64,000 nucleotides of DNA from Blepharisma stoltei (lineage: Eukaryota > Ciliophora > Heterotrichea > Heterotrichida > Blepharismidae). The position numbers and the translations under genes were made by a program. Location: the NCBI GenBank assembly GCA_914767885.1, contig CAJZBQ010000021.1:806001-870000 (forward strand), written 5' to 3'. The notes beneath the pieces were generated by a model. It ran no database searches, had not been told where the DNA came from, and saw only the letters and a list, made by a program, of their open reading frames with translations. The first letter of the stretch is position 1. Every line of letters starts with the position of its first letter. Of the stretch, positions 1 through 10,732 are shown piece after piece.

Positions 1-278
1 TTACATGTTTTTGATATTTTATTTGGCCTTCTAGGTGCATTTTGTGATAATTCTAGTGATTTTCAAGCCTCATCTATGATTTGGCTGATGACGACTTTTA
101 ATGGCCCTTTGAGATTTACTGCTAATTTTTGATTCTTTTTATACTCAATCAATAGTAGGCTAGCTAGCCATTCATTAAATGTATCTAAATGTCCTGATGA
201 TAATAAATAGTTTTTCATTTCTCGATATGATGAAGCTTTATCATAGTTTTCAAAATTTTTGCCGTAAGCACAGTTCAT
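1..278 (-). CDS. Unknown protein, N-terminal part (runs off left edge)
   Basis: The gene starts at ATG 276-278 and is still open at base 1. In the standard code it would stop at 63-65, but that codon is TGA, read as Trp in this genome, and the frame continues for about 20 more codons. At least 92 residues are visible. They are mainly helical, with a SSGHLDTFNEWLASLLLIEY stretch and no signal peptide or transmembrane segment. I do not recognise the family. The 'leucine-rich helix, SGHLDTF, helix' pattern is loosely like small helical scaffold domains, but that is too weak for a call. No intron or inserted element is visible in this piece. Confidence 0.55.
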
Positions 279-615
279 TTAATTATAAGCAGAAGCCTAA
301 TTAATTATAATCAAAAATTTAGAGCGTCTTTGATATATTTAATTGAATAGCCTTGGACTTAACGGTTCATAATAATCTTTATTTAAATTGGTCATCTCAA
401 AGTATGTCAACATTCAAATTATTTGAATTGCAAAATAAAACTCTAAATATAAAGTAAAATAGCTCTGAGGGGTATATAAAATTAATCAATCATTCAAACT
501 AATAATAATATTGAAAGGTAAATTGATTTTAGCTAATAAAGATGGTGACTTATTGCATCTAAAAGAAAATTCGAAAATTTGCAAAATAAAGTCTCTTAAA
601 AAATAATAAAACTGC
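279..615. other. Gene-free AT-rich spacer
   Basis: Between the partial left gene and the first MITE. Very AT-rich, without a credible reading frame, RNA gene or repeat that I can see. It presumably holds divergent promoter and leader sequence for the flanking genes. Confidence 0.5.
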
Positions 616-618
616 TAA

Positions 619-1004
619 CTCCCCCCCCCCCCTCCGTGAGCGAACAAAAAAATTTTGTTCGCTCACGGAGGGGGGTTAATTTTTTTTTTTAAAAAAAATT
701 TATATATAAATTTTATAAAAAATATTTTTTTTCGAAATTTTAAAAAAAATCCTAATTTGCAAAAATTGGGAAGCAAATATTAATTTAAATTTGCAAAATT
801 TATGTTTTAAAACGCAATTTGTTTAAAATTAAACAGAATTAGCTCTAGATTTCATTATACTAATTATCACTTATATATCAAAATTTTTTTCCATTAAAAA
901 TTTTTTCTATTAAAAAAATTTTTGTTCACTCACGGAGGGTGGTTTTTGGTCAAAAAATGGCGATTTTTCTAATGGTTTTGTTCGCTCACGGAGGGGGGGG
1001 GGAG
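619..1004 (+). mobile_element. MITE, full length, TNA-type (copy 1)
   Basis: A 386-bp element flanked by TAA at 616-618 and 1005-1007. It begins CTCCCC and ends GGGGAG. The left end carries a near-perfect hairpin built on CCTCCGTGAGCGAAC and its complement. The right end carries the same motif twice in one orientation, about 70 bp apart. The interior is A/T runs around a conserved core (about 838-880, AGCTCTAGATTTCATTATAC...). It is nearly identical to the copy at 9993-10379. No coding capacity. It sits 59 bp upstream of the start codon of the next gene, so it would be a leader or promoter insertion rather than a coding one. Confidence 0.85.
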
Positions 1005-1063
1005 TAAGTTATCACACTTTGAATAAAAAACTAAGAATATTCAATAAATTAAATAGCTATAAT

Positions 1064-1909
1064 ATGGACCGAAGCGATTCTTCAACAGCTGAAGAAGAAT
1101 TATACATAATCTTAAAAGATGCCCTTACAAGTGAGAACAAGCAAATAATTGATTGCTACGACAAAGTGTTTTTGAGAAACTTACTAAACTCTTCACGCGA
1201 AAATTCTATGCATATGAACATTTCACATGAAGGCAGATATATATTTAAAGGATACCCTTCTGGGAACTATATCAAGCAGCTAGCAAAAGTTGTTGCTTTA
1301 TGGAGTCAAATCGGGACATTTCCTATTTCTTTTGTAAATTTAACTGGCTTTGATACCGAAATAACGCGAAAAGAAATCGAGAATTTATCTACACTCTCGA
1401 GCCTAGTTGTAGATCTGGTTAGTCGCTTAAATGACCCAGCAGTTCCCAGCTTAGCTGAAAATCTCCTTTTGCGAATGGGGCCAAGAGGGGTTTTGACATG
1501 CTTAGGTGTTAGACGAACTCAAGGGAGCATTGATAAATGTTTGCCTCCGTCGAAAAGTTTTCTTGAGAGGGCGTTTTCACAGCTTCATACTGCTGAAGAA
1601 AGCAAAAAATCATCTCTGACTGTTGGAGCAAGGGCGCTTACAAAGCACTGTCACCGAAGCTCAGATGGATTCTGGGGGAAAATCTCTGGTACTGAAGTCA
1701 TGAAAAATGCAGTTGCTCAGCAAGTATTGGATAGATTCTTTACGAACTGTGTGTGGATTAATATTCACTGTTTACCAAATGAAGAACCAGTTATTGAAGT
1801 CCGAGTGCAGGAAGGGTATGGAGTAAGATGACTGATCAATAAACAACAATTTAGAGGATTTTTAGAGCCTCAGATGGAAGGTGGCCATGAAAGGGGTTGG
1901 AGGCATTAG
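1064..1909 (+). CDS. Conserved eukaryotic protein with C-terminal GFLEPQMEGGHERGWRH motif
   Basis: 281 residues, no introns. The obvious reading stops at TGA 1829-1831, but as Trp it leads straight into the conserved C-terminus WLINKQQFRGFLEPQMEGG followed by HERGWRH, ending at TAG 1907-1909. I recognise the 'FxGFLEP..(D/G)GH..GW+H' ending as a signature of a conserved, functionally uncharacterised eukaryotic family. I cannot name a reaction. The start at 1064 is the first ATG in frame; upstream the frame is open but has no ATG before a stop. The body has a Lys/Arg/His-rich middle (GARALTKHCHRSSDGFWGKI) and no membrane segment. A full-length MITE lies just upstream. The next gene converges on it from the other strand, 77 bp away. 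Confidence 0.8.
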
Positions 1910-1986
1910 ATTTTGATGAAAATAGAATTGATAAATAAAATAAAATGGAACAATTATGCTATGAGGAACTATTAGTGGCTACAAGC

Positions 1987-3408
1987 TTATAAGTCATCAT
2001 CCAGATGGAGATTCAGGTGAGGGTTGCTCTCTCCTCTTGCGATTGCTCTCATCATTTGGTCTCTGAAGCTTTTGAGAGCTTTTCTTACATCACGACCTTT
2101 TTTCATAGCGATTTCTGATTAATAGTTACCTTTAAGAAGAGGAAGGAGTTCTAATAATGCATTATCAGTCATATCGTCGATCCAGGTTCTGATTAAAATT
2201 CCATTATCCGGCTGCATTCTGAAATTTTCAGCCATATTATCAACTATTATAGTTCTTGCCAAATTTCTTCCTATCCTTGATAAATCCTTTGTGTAAAAGT
2301 TTCCAGTTGGCAGTCCATGCTGTCGATATAATCTGTAAGAAATGAATTTATTGTGATCCAATTGGTCAAGAACCCAATCAGCGTACTCCTGCAGCCCAGC
2401 AGTAAAAATCACGACTTCATAGAATTTGGACACTTCTTCCAAAAATTCATGACACCCTGGACGAATTAAGAACTTCCCTTCATTTTCCTCTTCATAATAG
2501 TGGACTAATGTTTCATCTAAATCCAATACAAGAGTATAAATATCTTCTTCAGTAGCAGGCAGATAAGGAGCTTCAGCAAGCTGTATTTCTATCTCATAAT
2601 CTATGGATTCAGTAGTATTCAATGCTGGAGGCTCTATATCTTCCTCAACTGCGACGCGCAATAATTCTCTGGCCTTTATAACTTCAAAGTGTTCTATGTC
2701 TCTCACAATTTGAATAATAGTATACAGAAGCATTCTTACAGTCTTACTGAGTACTGATCCGGGATTGGTGTGCTCTTTAGCGATTTCTTGAATAGTTTGC
2801 TTGATAAGGTTATTTTGCGTTGCTAATAGCTGCATATTTTCATGTTTCGAGCATTTATTTGTCCTTTTTGTGTAAGTGATGGTTTGCAAAGTGACAGCTC
2901 AAGAATTTATGGAGTAGCGATTTGGCAATCTATGCAAAACAATATCAATTAGCACCAAAATGTTTTGATGAATCAGTTCAAGCAGGTCATTAACTGCTTG
3001 TCTGGCTCGATCATTCCCTAAGGCTGAATGATCTAAAAACTCAGATAGTGACACTCCAGCTGCTTCTAAAATAACAGCTTCCCTCAAGCATGCTTTGGCT
3101 TCTTCTTTTCGAAAAAGGCTGTCAATCCGAATAATAGAATTTTCATCAGTGATTTGCCATCATCTATCAATTTCATAGGAAGCGCTCTCGCTTTGCTTAA
3201 AAGCAGTGACGAGACCCTCTAGTATACCTTCAATATTAACTAAATCTTGAAGATTTATGTAAAACTTAGGGGATGCTGATGGGGGTGGTGAGGGTGATTT
3301 TGATTTAGCTTCTGAATTAGGAACATGATGGGATCTTTCGTTAGAAAATGTAGTTGGCTTTGGGGCTTTGCTGCTTACTAAGGCAGTTTTTTCAACCTTT
3401 TTAGACAT
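1987..3408 (-). CDS. FCP1/SCP-type CTD phosphatase (HAD family)
   Basis: 468 residues in two exons with a 15-nt intron at 2115-2129. The catalytic signature VLDLDETLVHYYEEE (DxDxT motif, nucleophile Asp first) is near residue 300. It is followed by RPGCHEFLEEVSKFYEVVIFTAG and the TIIVDN motif typical of SCP/Dullard/TIM50-like CTD phosphatases, with spacing normal for the family. These Mg-dependent enzymes remove phosphate from serines, classically in the RNA polymerase II tail. The N-terminal 290 residues are not a known domain: a Ser/Pro-rich stretch, then helices. Two Trp are TGA-coded near 3160 and one near 2900; read as stops they would cut the gene into three. The C-terminus (LKEIAMKKGRD...) comes from the short second exon. 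Substrate unknown. Confidence 0.88.
2115..2129 (-). other. 15-nt intron (CTD phosphatase)
   Basis: Reads GTAACTATTAATCAG on the coding strand. It contains an in-frame TAA. Removing it joins LLPLLK to EIAMKKGRD. Confidence 0.85.
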
Positions 3409-3561
3409 AATTAAAGAGAAATATACACCCCGGCATTATTTTTGAGGATCAATTAAATGGAGATATGAACAGAAATTGGTTTCTTTTGCCAAAATCACGC
3501 TCCTTTATATTAAATCAAAGAATTTTTAAAGAAAAATATTAGAAAGTAGATTGAAATAACT

Positions 3562-4173
3562 TTACCTATAGGTGATGATGTTCTTATGCTCTTTGTGATG
3601 TGGATACTTGATATCCCTGAGTCCCAATTCTTGAATAACTTCGAGATACTTATGATGGTTCGTTCTGCTCAAGTACATCATTGCTCTTCTTCTTTGGTCA
3701 AGCCTATATCTTAATTTAAGAAATGCTGAGGTATCGTTATGATTTGCTCTCATGTGCTGGCTTAAGGATATAATATGCTCTGTCAAAATGCAGACTAGGC
3801 ATGCAGCGTCTCCATTGTCTTTCTTATGATTCCCCCATTTTGCAATAATTTCACGGATTCTTGCAGACCTGATTTCATTGAGTGACGCATTGTGCATACT
3901 GTATGCGTCTTTAACGATGTCATTGGCTTCGTCCAACACAGCTTCCAGATGTCCTCTATATCCTGAAGGGAGTGGTCTTTTATCTACAGGAGACCATGGC
4001 TGTCTTCCTCGAAATCCTACTGTTTCCTCGTTTGGGTACACAAAAGATTTTCCTTCCAGTTTTCTCATCAAGCGAGCTTCTCTTGCTCTTTCTGTGGATT
4101 TCATCTGCGTTCCTGAGATAAAGGATCTTGCTGGGATAAAAGATGATAATACTCTGTTTAATCTAATAAACAT
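3562..4173 (-). CDS. MRPS15: Mitochondrial ribosomal protein uS15m
   Basis: About 203 residues from ATG 4171-4173; a longer form from 4236 would add 21 residues. The C-terminal 90 residues carry the uS15 fold signature: helices, then HMRANHNDTSAFLKLRYRLD, then QRRRAMMYLSRTNHHKYLEV and LGLRD, matching the family's 'H...D..S...L..L...RRRLL.YL...D...Y..LI..LGLR'. uS15 binds the central domain of small-subunit rRNA. The N-terminus MFIRLNRVLSSFIPARSF is basic, hydroxylated and lacks acids, which is a good mitochondrial presequence. That is why I prefer the internal start, and why this is the organellar rather than the cytosolic protein. No intron or insert is visible. Confidence 0.88.
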   Translation of the reverse strand: MFIRLNRVLSSFIPARSFISGTQMKSTERAREARLMRKLEGKSFVYPNEETVGFRGRQPWSPVDKRPLPSGYRGHLEAVLDEANDIVKDAYSMHNASLNEIRSARIREIIAKWGNHKKDNGDAACLVCILTEHIISLSQHMRANHNDTSAFLKLRYRLDQRRRAMMYLSRTNHHKYLEVIQELGLRDIKYPHHKEHKNIITYR

Positions 4174-4453
4174 TATTATATGGCTTAATCTTTTGACGCT
4201 ATAAAAAATGAGCTGATAACGATTGATTGAATTCATTAAATCACTATTTGTTTATTTTGGTAAAAATTAATAAAATTATTTTTGGATCGGAAGCTAGTGC
4301 TTTGCAATATTAAGGAATTAAAATTAATAATTTAATTAAGACAAGCTAAAAATTAGAGGCTCCTTTGAATTAAATACCCTCAATAAATCTCTAAATTTAA
4401 TTATTAAAAGTTTTATGAAATCTCATATTTAAAATTTTATTAATTAGGAAGCA

Positions 4454-5227
4454 TTAATCATTTTTCTTGTAAATTTTAATAGATGTATCAATTCCAATCA
4501 AATGTTCAAGTATATCTTCTAAATAATCATTCATGCATCTGCTGTAAAATTGCTGAGTCATTTGGTTTTCATTTAATTCTTTAACTACATATGCTTTACA
4601 ATATCTTTCAGTCAAAATAATTCCCTGAATTAATCCAATCATTCTCTCCACCCCTCTTTTCTTAGCAAACTCTTGAATAGTCTCATCACCAGTAATTTTC
4701 TGTATATTGCTTACCTCAAATGGGTCAAGAAAAATTACATTGAAAATAGGATCTTTTGCAAGTCTTTTTCTAAATTTTTCAATCATATAAATTTTTTTAG
4801 AAATATCTGTGCCAGATAAGATAAGATTATTTTTCCTCTTATTTTTTCTTCTTTTTAACACAAGATCTTTTTTAGCTTGATAAATTTTTGAATTTTCTTC
4901 CTATTTTAGATTTACATCAAGGCTTCACAGATTCCCATCAAAATTGACAACACATAAAGATAAAAGTTTAGTTAATGCAGATTTTATCTCTGTTTCGTGA
5001 TAAGGATCTCCATTCTTATCTCTATATTTGTCTGGCGAATTTAAGATATATGCTCTTATGTCCTCGAATGTTGCAAGCTTTTGATTTCTTAAAAACATCA
5101 TTATCCCAAATTTTACATCTCTTGAAACTTCTGGTTCTACAACTTTTTCGATTGGCAAAACTGGTACTTCGTATCTGGCATTAGATGAACTCTCTTGAGC
5201 TTCTTCTTTCTCTGACTCAGTTTTCAT
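4454..5227 (-). CDS. Unknown protein with winged-helix-like N-terminal domain
   Basis: 252 residues in two exons; a 15-nt intron at 4901-4915 joins two pieces that look like separate genes, and a TGA-coded Trp lies at 4925-4927. The N-terminus is acidic and Ser-rich. Residues 36-105 (VKFGIMMFLRNQKLATFEDI, then a YHETEIKSALTKLL helix and VVNFDGNLW) have the helix-helix-helix-wing spacing of a small winged-helix domain. A very basic linker follows (LKRRKNKRKNNL), then a mainly helical C-terminus ending KIYKKND. I do not recognise the family. A nucleic-acid-binding role is only a guess from the wing and the basic linker. It lies head-to-tail with the F-box gene, 44 bp downstream of that gene's stop. 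Confidence 0.7.
4901..4915 (-). other. 15-nt intron
   Basis: Reads GTAAATCTAAAATAG on the coding strand. The TAG would otherwise end the protein. Splicing joins LWSLD to EENSKIYQ. Confidence 0.85.
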
Positions 5228-5271
5228 ATTTATTTAATTTAGTTTACTTTTAGGTATGGTTTATAATTTAT

Positions 5272-6138
5272 TTATGATAAAATGCAATTATTTGAATCAT
5301 TCGTTTCTTGCACCGAATTTTCATCAATGTTCGTTCTGATTAGCTGCTTTTCATAGACTTTTCTTTCTGTTTCTCCATCATTTCTGCATATTTTTAATAT
5401 TGCTTTTGTAAGATTCTCAAACGTCTTGTTATCAATATATTTTAAGATGACAATTTTAAACTTTTTTTCTAAGTCGAGGATAAAATCCGTTTTATATTCT
5501 TGATCAGAATTTATAACAATAAGAATTTGACTACTTTTAATTTGATTCATTTTAAAATTCGTAACATGCTCGTCTAAAACATTTTCCCAACCTTGAGCTT
5601 GTCCATTTACTTGCAAAATTCAGCACTGTATTTCAGCTCTCAATTTTCTTATAGATTTTATAGATGGTATACTTAAAACTGAAATAGAGATTATATGCTT
5701 GCCAAGTAAATAGTTTGAATAGCCCCCAAATATACCTGATGATTCAATTTCTGGGCTATGAATATCTGGATATGGCTTAAGTTTTCCTAGCGAGCCAATA
5801 ATTCCAACAGTATAAGATGAGTGCGGTTCAAAGGTCAAATAATGATAGTCACGAAGCGATTTATATACATTTTTTAAACTCTGCCACGTTAAATGGTCAA
5901 GTATCCTTACTTCTGGAAAAGTTCTCTGCAGAATTGGTTTCCATATAAATTGGCTGTCTTTAATAATTACATTCATTATCTTAGAAACTGATCTCATACG
6001 TGCTACATCTTTTAATTCCAAAAATTGACAAATTTCTGACAAAATACTAGTATTTTCAAGTACCTCCTTCTTTCTTGTTGCTATAGACTTATTTAACTCT
6101 TTTCCTCTTAACTCCATGTTAGCATCTATAATTATCAA
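5272..6138 (-). CDS. F-box protein fused to a degenerate small-GTPase-like domain
   Basis: 288 residues (or 281 from the second ATG at 6117); a TGA Trp at 5620-5622 joins the two halves. Residues 32-72 (LSEICQFLELKDVARMRSVS, then FIWKPILQRTFP) are an F-box: a hydrophobic helix bundle that in known proteins binds Skp1 and recruits targets to an SCF ubiquitin ligase. The rest looks like a worn-down Ras-type fold. SYTVGIIGSLGK sits where a P-loop would be but lacks GKS/T. GIFGGYSNYLLGKHIISISV occupies the switch/strand region. SQILIVINSDQE resembles the NKxD strand, followed by a final strand and helix. GTP binding is therefore unlikely. F-box call fairly sure; GTPase-like call is inference from pattern only. 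Confidence 0.72.
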
Positions 6139-6469
6139 AAACTAATCCTAAAAAATCCTATTTAATTCTTTTGAACTTCAAAAAAATCTCTGACTCTCCA
6201 AGAACTATTTGCTTTTGAAAATATCTTTATTTGCTAAAAATTTATCTTACTACAATCAGTAAGATGTTGGCATTTAGATTGAAAAATTGCAATTATTTTA
6301 TGATTTATATAAGATTAATATATAATTATATTTCAAAACTTTTTATATATAAAAGACCCCAAATGCAAAACTTCTTTTGGTTTAAAAAGGATTAAGACTG
6401 ATAATCTTAATTCACTATAATTATTTTATATTCTCAACAAATTAATTTTACTTTCTGAGTCATATAAAT
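6139..6469. other. Intergenic region between divergent genes
   Basis: 331 bp separating the F-box gene (minus) from beta'-COP (plus). AT-rich. No gene or repeat seen; it should hold both promoters. Confidence 0.5.
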
Positions 6470-9400
6470 ATGCCACTTCGACTGGATATTAACTTCCCCT
6501 CTGTTAGAGAGCAAATATTTTTGTTCATCAAAATAGAGGTTTAAGTTTCTATTAAAATTTTATACATAAATTTATAGTAAAATTGTTTTTTAGGAATTTC
6601 GAAAAATACCAATTCGCAAATTTTAAAAAGAAATGGTTTAAATTTATGTTTTAGATAGAGTCCTAACTATTTAAATTGAAAAAAATTCGCTAGAGATTTA
6701 AATATAATAATTATCACTCATAGTTTCCAAATATTTTATATAAAAATATATTAAAAAAATTGAAGAATGATTTTTCCTAAGAAGTATATCTATTGACAAT
6801 AGCTGAAAACATTTTTGCTGTCTAACCATTTGCTTATTTATCATACAATAGATGCAATAGTAGCCAGGAAAAATGTTTATGTTCTCAATAAGAAAGTATA
6901 GTATTTTCAATTTTACTCACTCATGGGGGTAAGAAGAAACTAAGCAGCAGGAGTGAACGTGTAAAGTGCGTTGAAATCCATCCTCAGCAGCCATGGGTAC
7001 TTTCAGGTCTTTATTCCGGCAATATCCTAATTCACGACTACATCACTCAAGCTGTCCTAAAGTCATTTGAAGTATCGAATTTCCCAGTCAGATGTGCCAA
7101 GTTCATTGTTCGAACTCACTGGCTAGTTGTAGGATCTGACGATAAAAATCTTCGAGTGTACAATTATAATACACTGGAAAAACTCAAAACTTTTCAAGCC
7201 CACGATGACTACATCAGATCAATCATTGTCCACCCTACTCTCCCTTATGTGATTTCTTCCTCTGATGACTGTATAATCAAGCTTTGGGATTGGGAAAAGA
7301 ACTGGGAAGAAAAGAGAGTTTATGAAGGCCACGGTCACTATGTCATGCAGATTAGCCTTAATCCTAAAGATTTCTCGACCTTTGCAAGCGCCAGCTTGGA
7401 CAGAACCATCAAGATTTGGGGCGTCTCAGGAAGTGACAAAGCACATTATACTCTTGAGGGCCATGCACAAGGGGTTAATTGTGTCGAATATTACCCTGGA
7501 GGTGACAAGCCGTATTTGGTCAGTGGTGGAGATGATATGAAGGTAAAGGTATGGGACTACCAAACAAAGCAGTGTTTAAACACCCTTTCAGGCCATCACC
7601 ACAATGTTTCTTCTGTAAGTTTCCACCCTGACTTGCCTTTAATTATTTCAACATCAGAAGATGCAACGGTAAAACTATGGCATAGCTCAACATTTAGACT
7701 TGAAAGCACATTAAACTATGGCATGGACAGAGCATGGACTCAAAGTGCTGTCGGAGGAACCAGACTTCTTGCACTTGGGTTCGATGAAGGTACAATTGTC
7801 CTTAAAATTGGAAGTGACGAACCTTTAGCTTCTATGACAAACACAGGCTACGTCGTTTGGGTTAAAAATAACGATATTCATTCAGCTAACTTAAGAATCA
7901 ATGAAGGTGACATTCAAGATGGTGAACCAATTAATTTAGTTCCGAGAGAAACTGAAACTTGCGAATTTTTCCCACAGTTTGTTAAACACAGCCCTAATGG
8001 AAGATCTTTTGCTCTCTGTGGAGACGGAGAGCATGCCAGACTTCTGGTAAGAATTTTTCCTTTTAATGCATTTTCCTCGTGAGATGATTTATTGGAAAAA
8101 AAGTTAAAGTCTATCAAATTTATCATGAAAAAAATTGATCAAAATACCAAGGAAACTCACACGAGGAAAATGCTCCAATCCAATAACACTCAGTCGACGG
8201 AGAGTACGTTATTAAAAGCTCTAGGGCTTTTAGAAATCAAGGGTATGGAAGCGGGCAAGAGTTTGCTTGGAGCGGAGCTACAATGGGAGACTTTGCAATA
8301 AGAAGTGCAAATGTTGTTAAGGTTATGAGAGAAACAGAAGAAAAAATCAATTATAAATCGACCTTTAGCGTTGAAGCACTTTTTGGAGGAACTTTACTTG
8401 GGATTAAAGGAGACGAATACATTGACTTTGTGGACTGGGAAACCGGAAATTTAATTAGACGCATAAATGTCTCACCGAAGCAAATCTATTGGTCAGATTC
8501 AGGAAAGCATGTAGCAGTTGTGCTTGAAGAAACTTTCTTTGTACTTCAATACCATCCAGAATTAGTTGCAGGGGTCAAGCCACAAGATGATGGCATAGAA
8601 GAAGCCTTTGAACTAGAATTTGAAATTTTAGAGAACGTGAATTCAGGAATTTGGCTTAGTGAGTGCTTTATGTATACGACCTCAGCCAATAAACTGAACT
8701 ATTGCCTATCAGGAAAATCAATGCATATGGTCAATTTAGATAAAAAAGAATGGATTTTAGGCTTCATTCCTCAACAAAGCAGGATTTATTTGATGGACAG
8801 TGAAAGAACTATTGTAAGCTATGCAGTCACCTTAAGTTTCATTGAGTATCAAATCTCAGTTGTCCAAGAAGACTTTGAAAAGGCAGAGCTAATTTTCCCA
8901 ACTATCCCACCTCAATACCACAATAAATGTGCCAAATTTTTAGATAGCTTGGGATACAAGGAAGAAGCCATGGCTATAACTCATGACAAGCAGCATAAAA
9001 TGGAGCTTGCTTTACAGCTAAATAACTTAGGAGAAGCTTATAAAATTGCACAAGAAGATACAGAAAGTGACGATAAATGGAAAATGGTAGGTGATCTCGC
9101 ACTATTGTCAGGAGAAATTGATTTAGCTGAAAACTGCTTATTAAAATCCAAGGACTGAAATGGTTTACTGCTACTATATTCAAGTCTTGGAATTGAAAGC
9201 AAATTGAGAGAGCTTGGAGAGCTTGCCACAGAAAGTGGGAAAATGAATGTCGCTTTTATTTGCTTTTTCTTGCTAAAGGATCTCGATAAATGCATAGAGT
9301 GCCTAGTCAAAGCTGAAAGGATCCCAGAAGCGGCATTTTTCGCTAGAAGCTATTGCCCATCTAAAATCTCAAATGTTGTTAAGCTATGGAAAGAAGATTT

Positions 9401-9674
9401 AGCAAAAGTTTCAAAGGTTGCTTCACAGTCTTTGACAGACCCAACTGAATACCCACAAAAGTTCCCTGAGTTAGCTTTAGGAATGAAAGCAGAAAAATTG
9501 TTAGATGATTTCTATAAAACTGATGTTGGAGCTGAAGATTATTTAGGAGTTATGGGACTATTTAATTATGAAATTTTAGATAAGTTGAAAGAAGACGAAA
9601 ATCTAGATATTGCACAGCTTCTCAGTCAGCCTCCTGAGTGCCCAGAAGATCCATTCCAAACTGAAGAAAGCTAA
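6470..9674 (+). CDS. COPB2: Coatomer subunit beta' (beta'-COP), interrupted by two inserts
   Basis: 863 residues once two inserts are removed (6490-6929 and 8032-8204); the resulting length is an exact multiple of three. The protein starts MPLRLDI at 6470. After the first insert it continues KKKLSSRSERVKCVEIHP, the canonical beta'-COP N-terminus. WD40 repeats fill residues 10-300 (PVRCAKFIVRTHWLVVGSDD; HDDYIRSI; LSGHHHNVSSVSFHP). Then come the coatomer WD-associated region (IYWSDSGKHVAVVLEETFFV) and the alpha-solenoid tail. The subunit is part of the COPI vesicle coat, which recognises dilysine signals for Golgi-to-ER return. TGA at 9156-9158 is Trp. Length is close to the usual ~900. No introns. 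Confidence 0.95.
6493..6929 (+). mobile_element. IES in COPB2: diverged MITE, TAA repeat
   Basis: 437 bp between TAA 6490-6492 and TAA 6930-6932. It separates the first seven codons of COPB2 (MPLRLDI) from the rest. Excision leaving one TAA gives GAT ATT AAG AAG, i.e. DIKKKL, in frame. Ends are CTTCCCC and GGGGG. The interior has GAGAGCAAATATTTTTG near the left end and the family core (CTAGAGATTT...ATAATAATTATCAC) near 6690-6720. Confidence 0.9.
8032..8204 (+). other. 173-bp insert in COPB2 bounded by 9-bp direct repeat
   Basis: GACGGAGAG occurs at 8023-8031 and 8196-8204. Removing the insert with one repeat copy rejoins NGRSFALCGDGE to YVIKSSRAFRNQGYGSGQEF, which is the expected beta'-COP sequence. 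Left in, it shifts the frame. Neither boundary has a TA or TNA repeat shared by both ends. Inside are inverted segments GCATTTTCCTCGTGAG and CTCACACGAGGAAAATGC about 95 bp apart. No GT...AG pair fits the required boundaries, so it is not a normal intron. Confidence 0.8.
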
Positions 9675-9810
9675 ATAATAATTATCTCTATTCATTAATA
9701 GCAATATGTAAAACTTATATTATTATTATTATTATCAAAATATCATTTTTAAAATGTAATAGTTGATAATCGAAGTTAAAAAATTATGTAATGAAATCAT
9801 CTTTTTTTTT

Positions 9811-10495
9811 ATAGCTTACTCGTTGTGAGCGAACAAACCATTGGGAAATTCTTATTTCTTGAAAAATTAATCCCCTTCTTGAGGGGCTTAAAATTTTTTT
9901 AGTTTAAGCATCTTTAAAAATATTTTAATTGAATTTCTGTCAAGCCTATTAATCCTTAACCAGCAAACATTCTAAAATATAAATTTTAATAACTCCCCCC
10001 CCCCCCTCCGTGAGCGAACAAAAAAATTTTGTTCGCTCACGGAGGGGGGTTAATTTTTTTTTTTTAAAAAAAATTTATATATAAATTTTATAAAAAATAT
10101 TTTTTTCGAAATTTAAAAAAATCCTAATTTGCAAAAATTGGGAAGCAAATATTAATTTAATTTGCAAAATTTATGTTTTAAAACGCAATTTGTTTAAAAT
10201 TAAACAGAATTAGCTCTAGATTTCATTATACTAATTATCACTTATATATCAAAAATTTTTTTTCCATTAAAATTTTTTCTATTAAAAAAAATTTTTGTTC
10301 ACTCACGGAGGGTGGGTTTTTGGTCAAAAAATGGCGATTTTTCTAATGGTTTTGTTCGCTCACGGAGGGGGGGGGGGATTAAGTAATTTAATATTTGCTT
10401 TTCAATTTTTGAAAAAATTACAATCTAAATTTTTAAAAAAAGAAATTAACCCCCTTCTTGAGCAAGAAAAGCATTTTGCTCTCTTGCAAAATAGA
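9811..10495 (-). mobile_element. Decayed MITE carrying a younger MITE inside it
   Basis: The left part (about 9811-9890: TTACTCGTTGTGAGCGAAC, then AACCATTGGGAAA) matches one end of the CTCCCC family in reverse orientation. The right part (about 10440-10490: AAATTAACCCCCTTCTTGAG, then a hairpin on GAGCAAGA) matches the other end. An intact copy (9993-10379) splits them. Boundaries are approximate. Lies between COPB2 and the Myb gene. Confidence 0.45.
9993..10379 (+). mobile_element. MITE, full length, TNA-type (copy 2)
   Basis: 387 bp with TAA at 9990-9992 and 10380-10382. Nearly base-for-base the same as copy 1 at 619-1004, differing mainly in homopolymer lengths, with the last base T instead of G. 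That similarity implies recent amplification of both copies. Intergenic. Confidence 0.85.
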
Positions 10496-10732
10496 TAGTA
10501 AGAATAAATGTTTCAATTTGATGTACTCAACTTAACGCAGAAAATCAAATATTCACAGCATTTTATTTATTTCCAAATAAAAATCTAGGTAATATTAAAC
10601 GATAATTTCACTAGCCTATAGCAAGAAGTCAATATTTCTTTTTAATAATCTTAATGGATTTATCTTGAGTGCTTTTCATTGCTAACAGTTTTATTATAAT
10701 CTCAAAACTGATATGAAATGATTTAAATTTAA

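Noticed and set aside
619..1004. A transcription terminator or CRISPR-like repeat
   Set aside because: Hairpin plus A/T runs looks terminator-like, but the same unit recurs inside exons with target duplications, and there are no spacers.
6698..6910. Open frame on the minus strand
   Set aside because: It lies entirely inside the COPB2 IES and overlaps the MITE core; no protein features.
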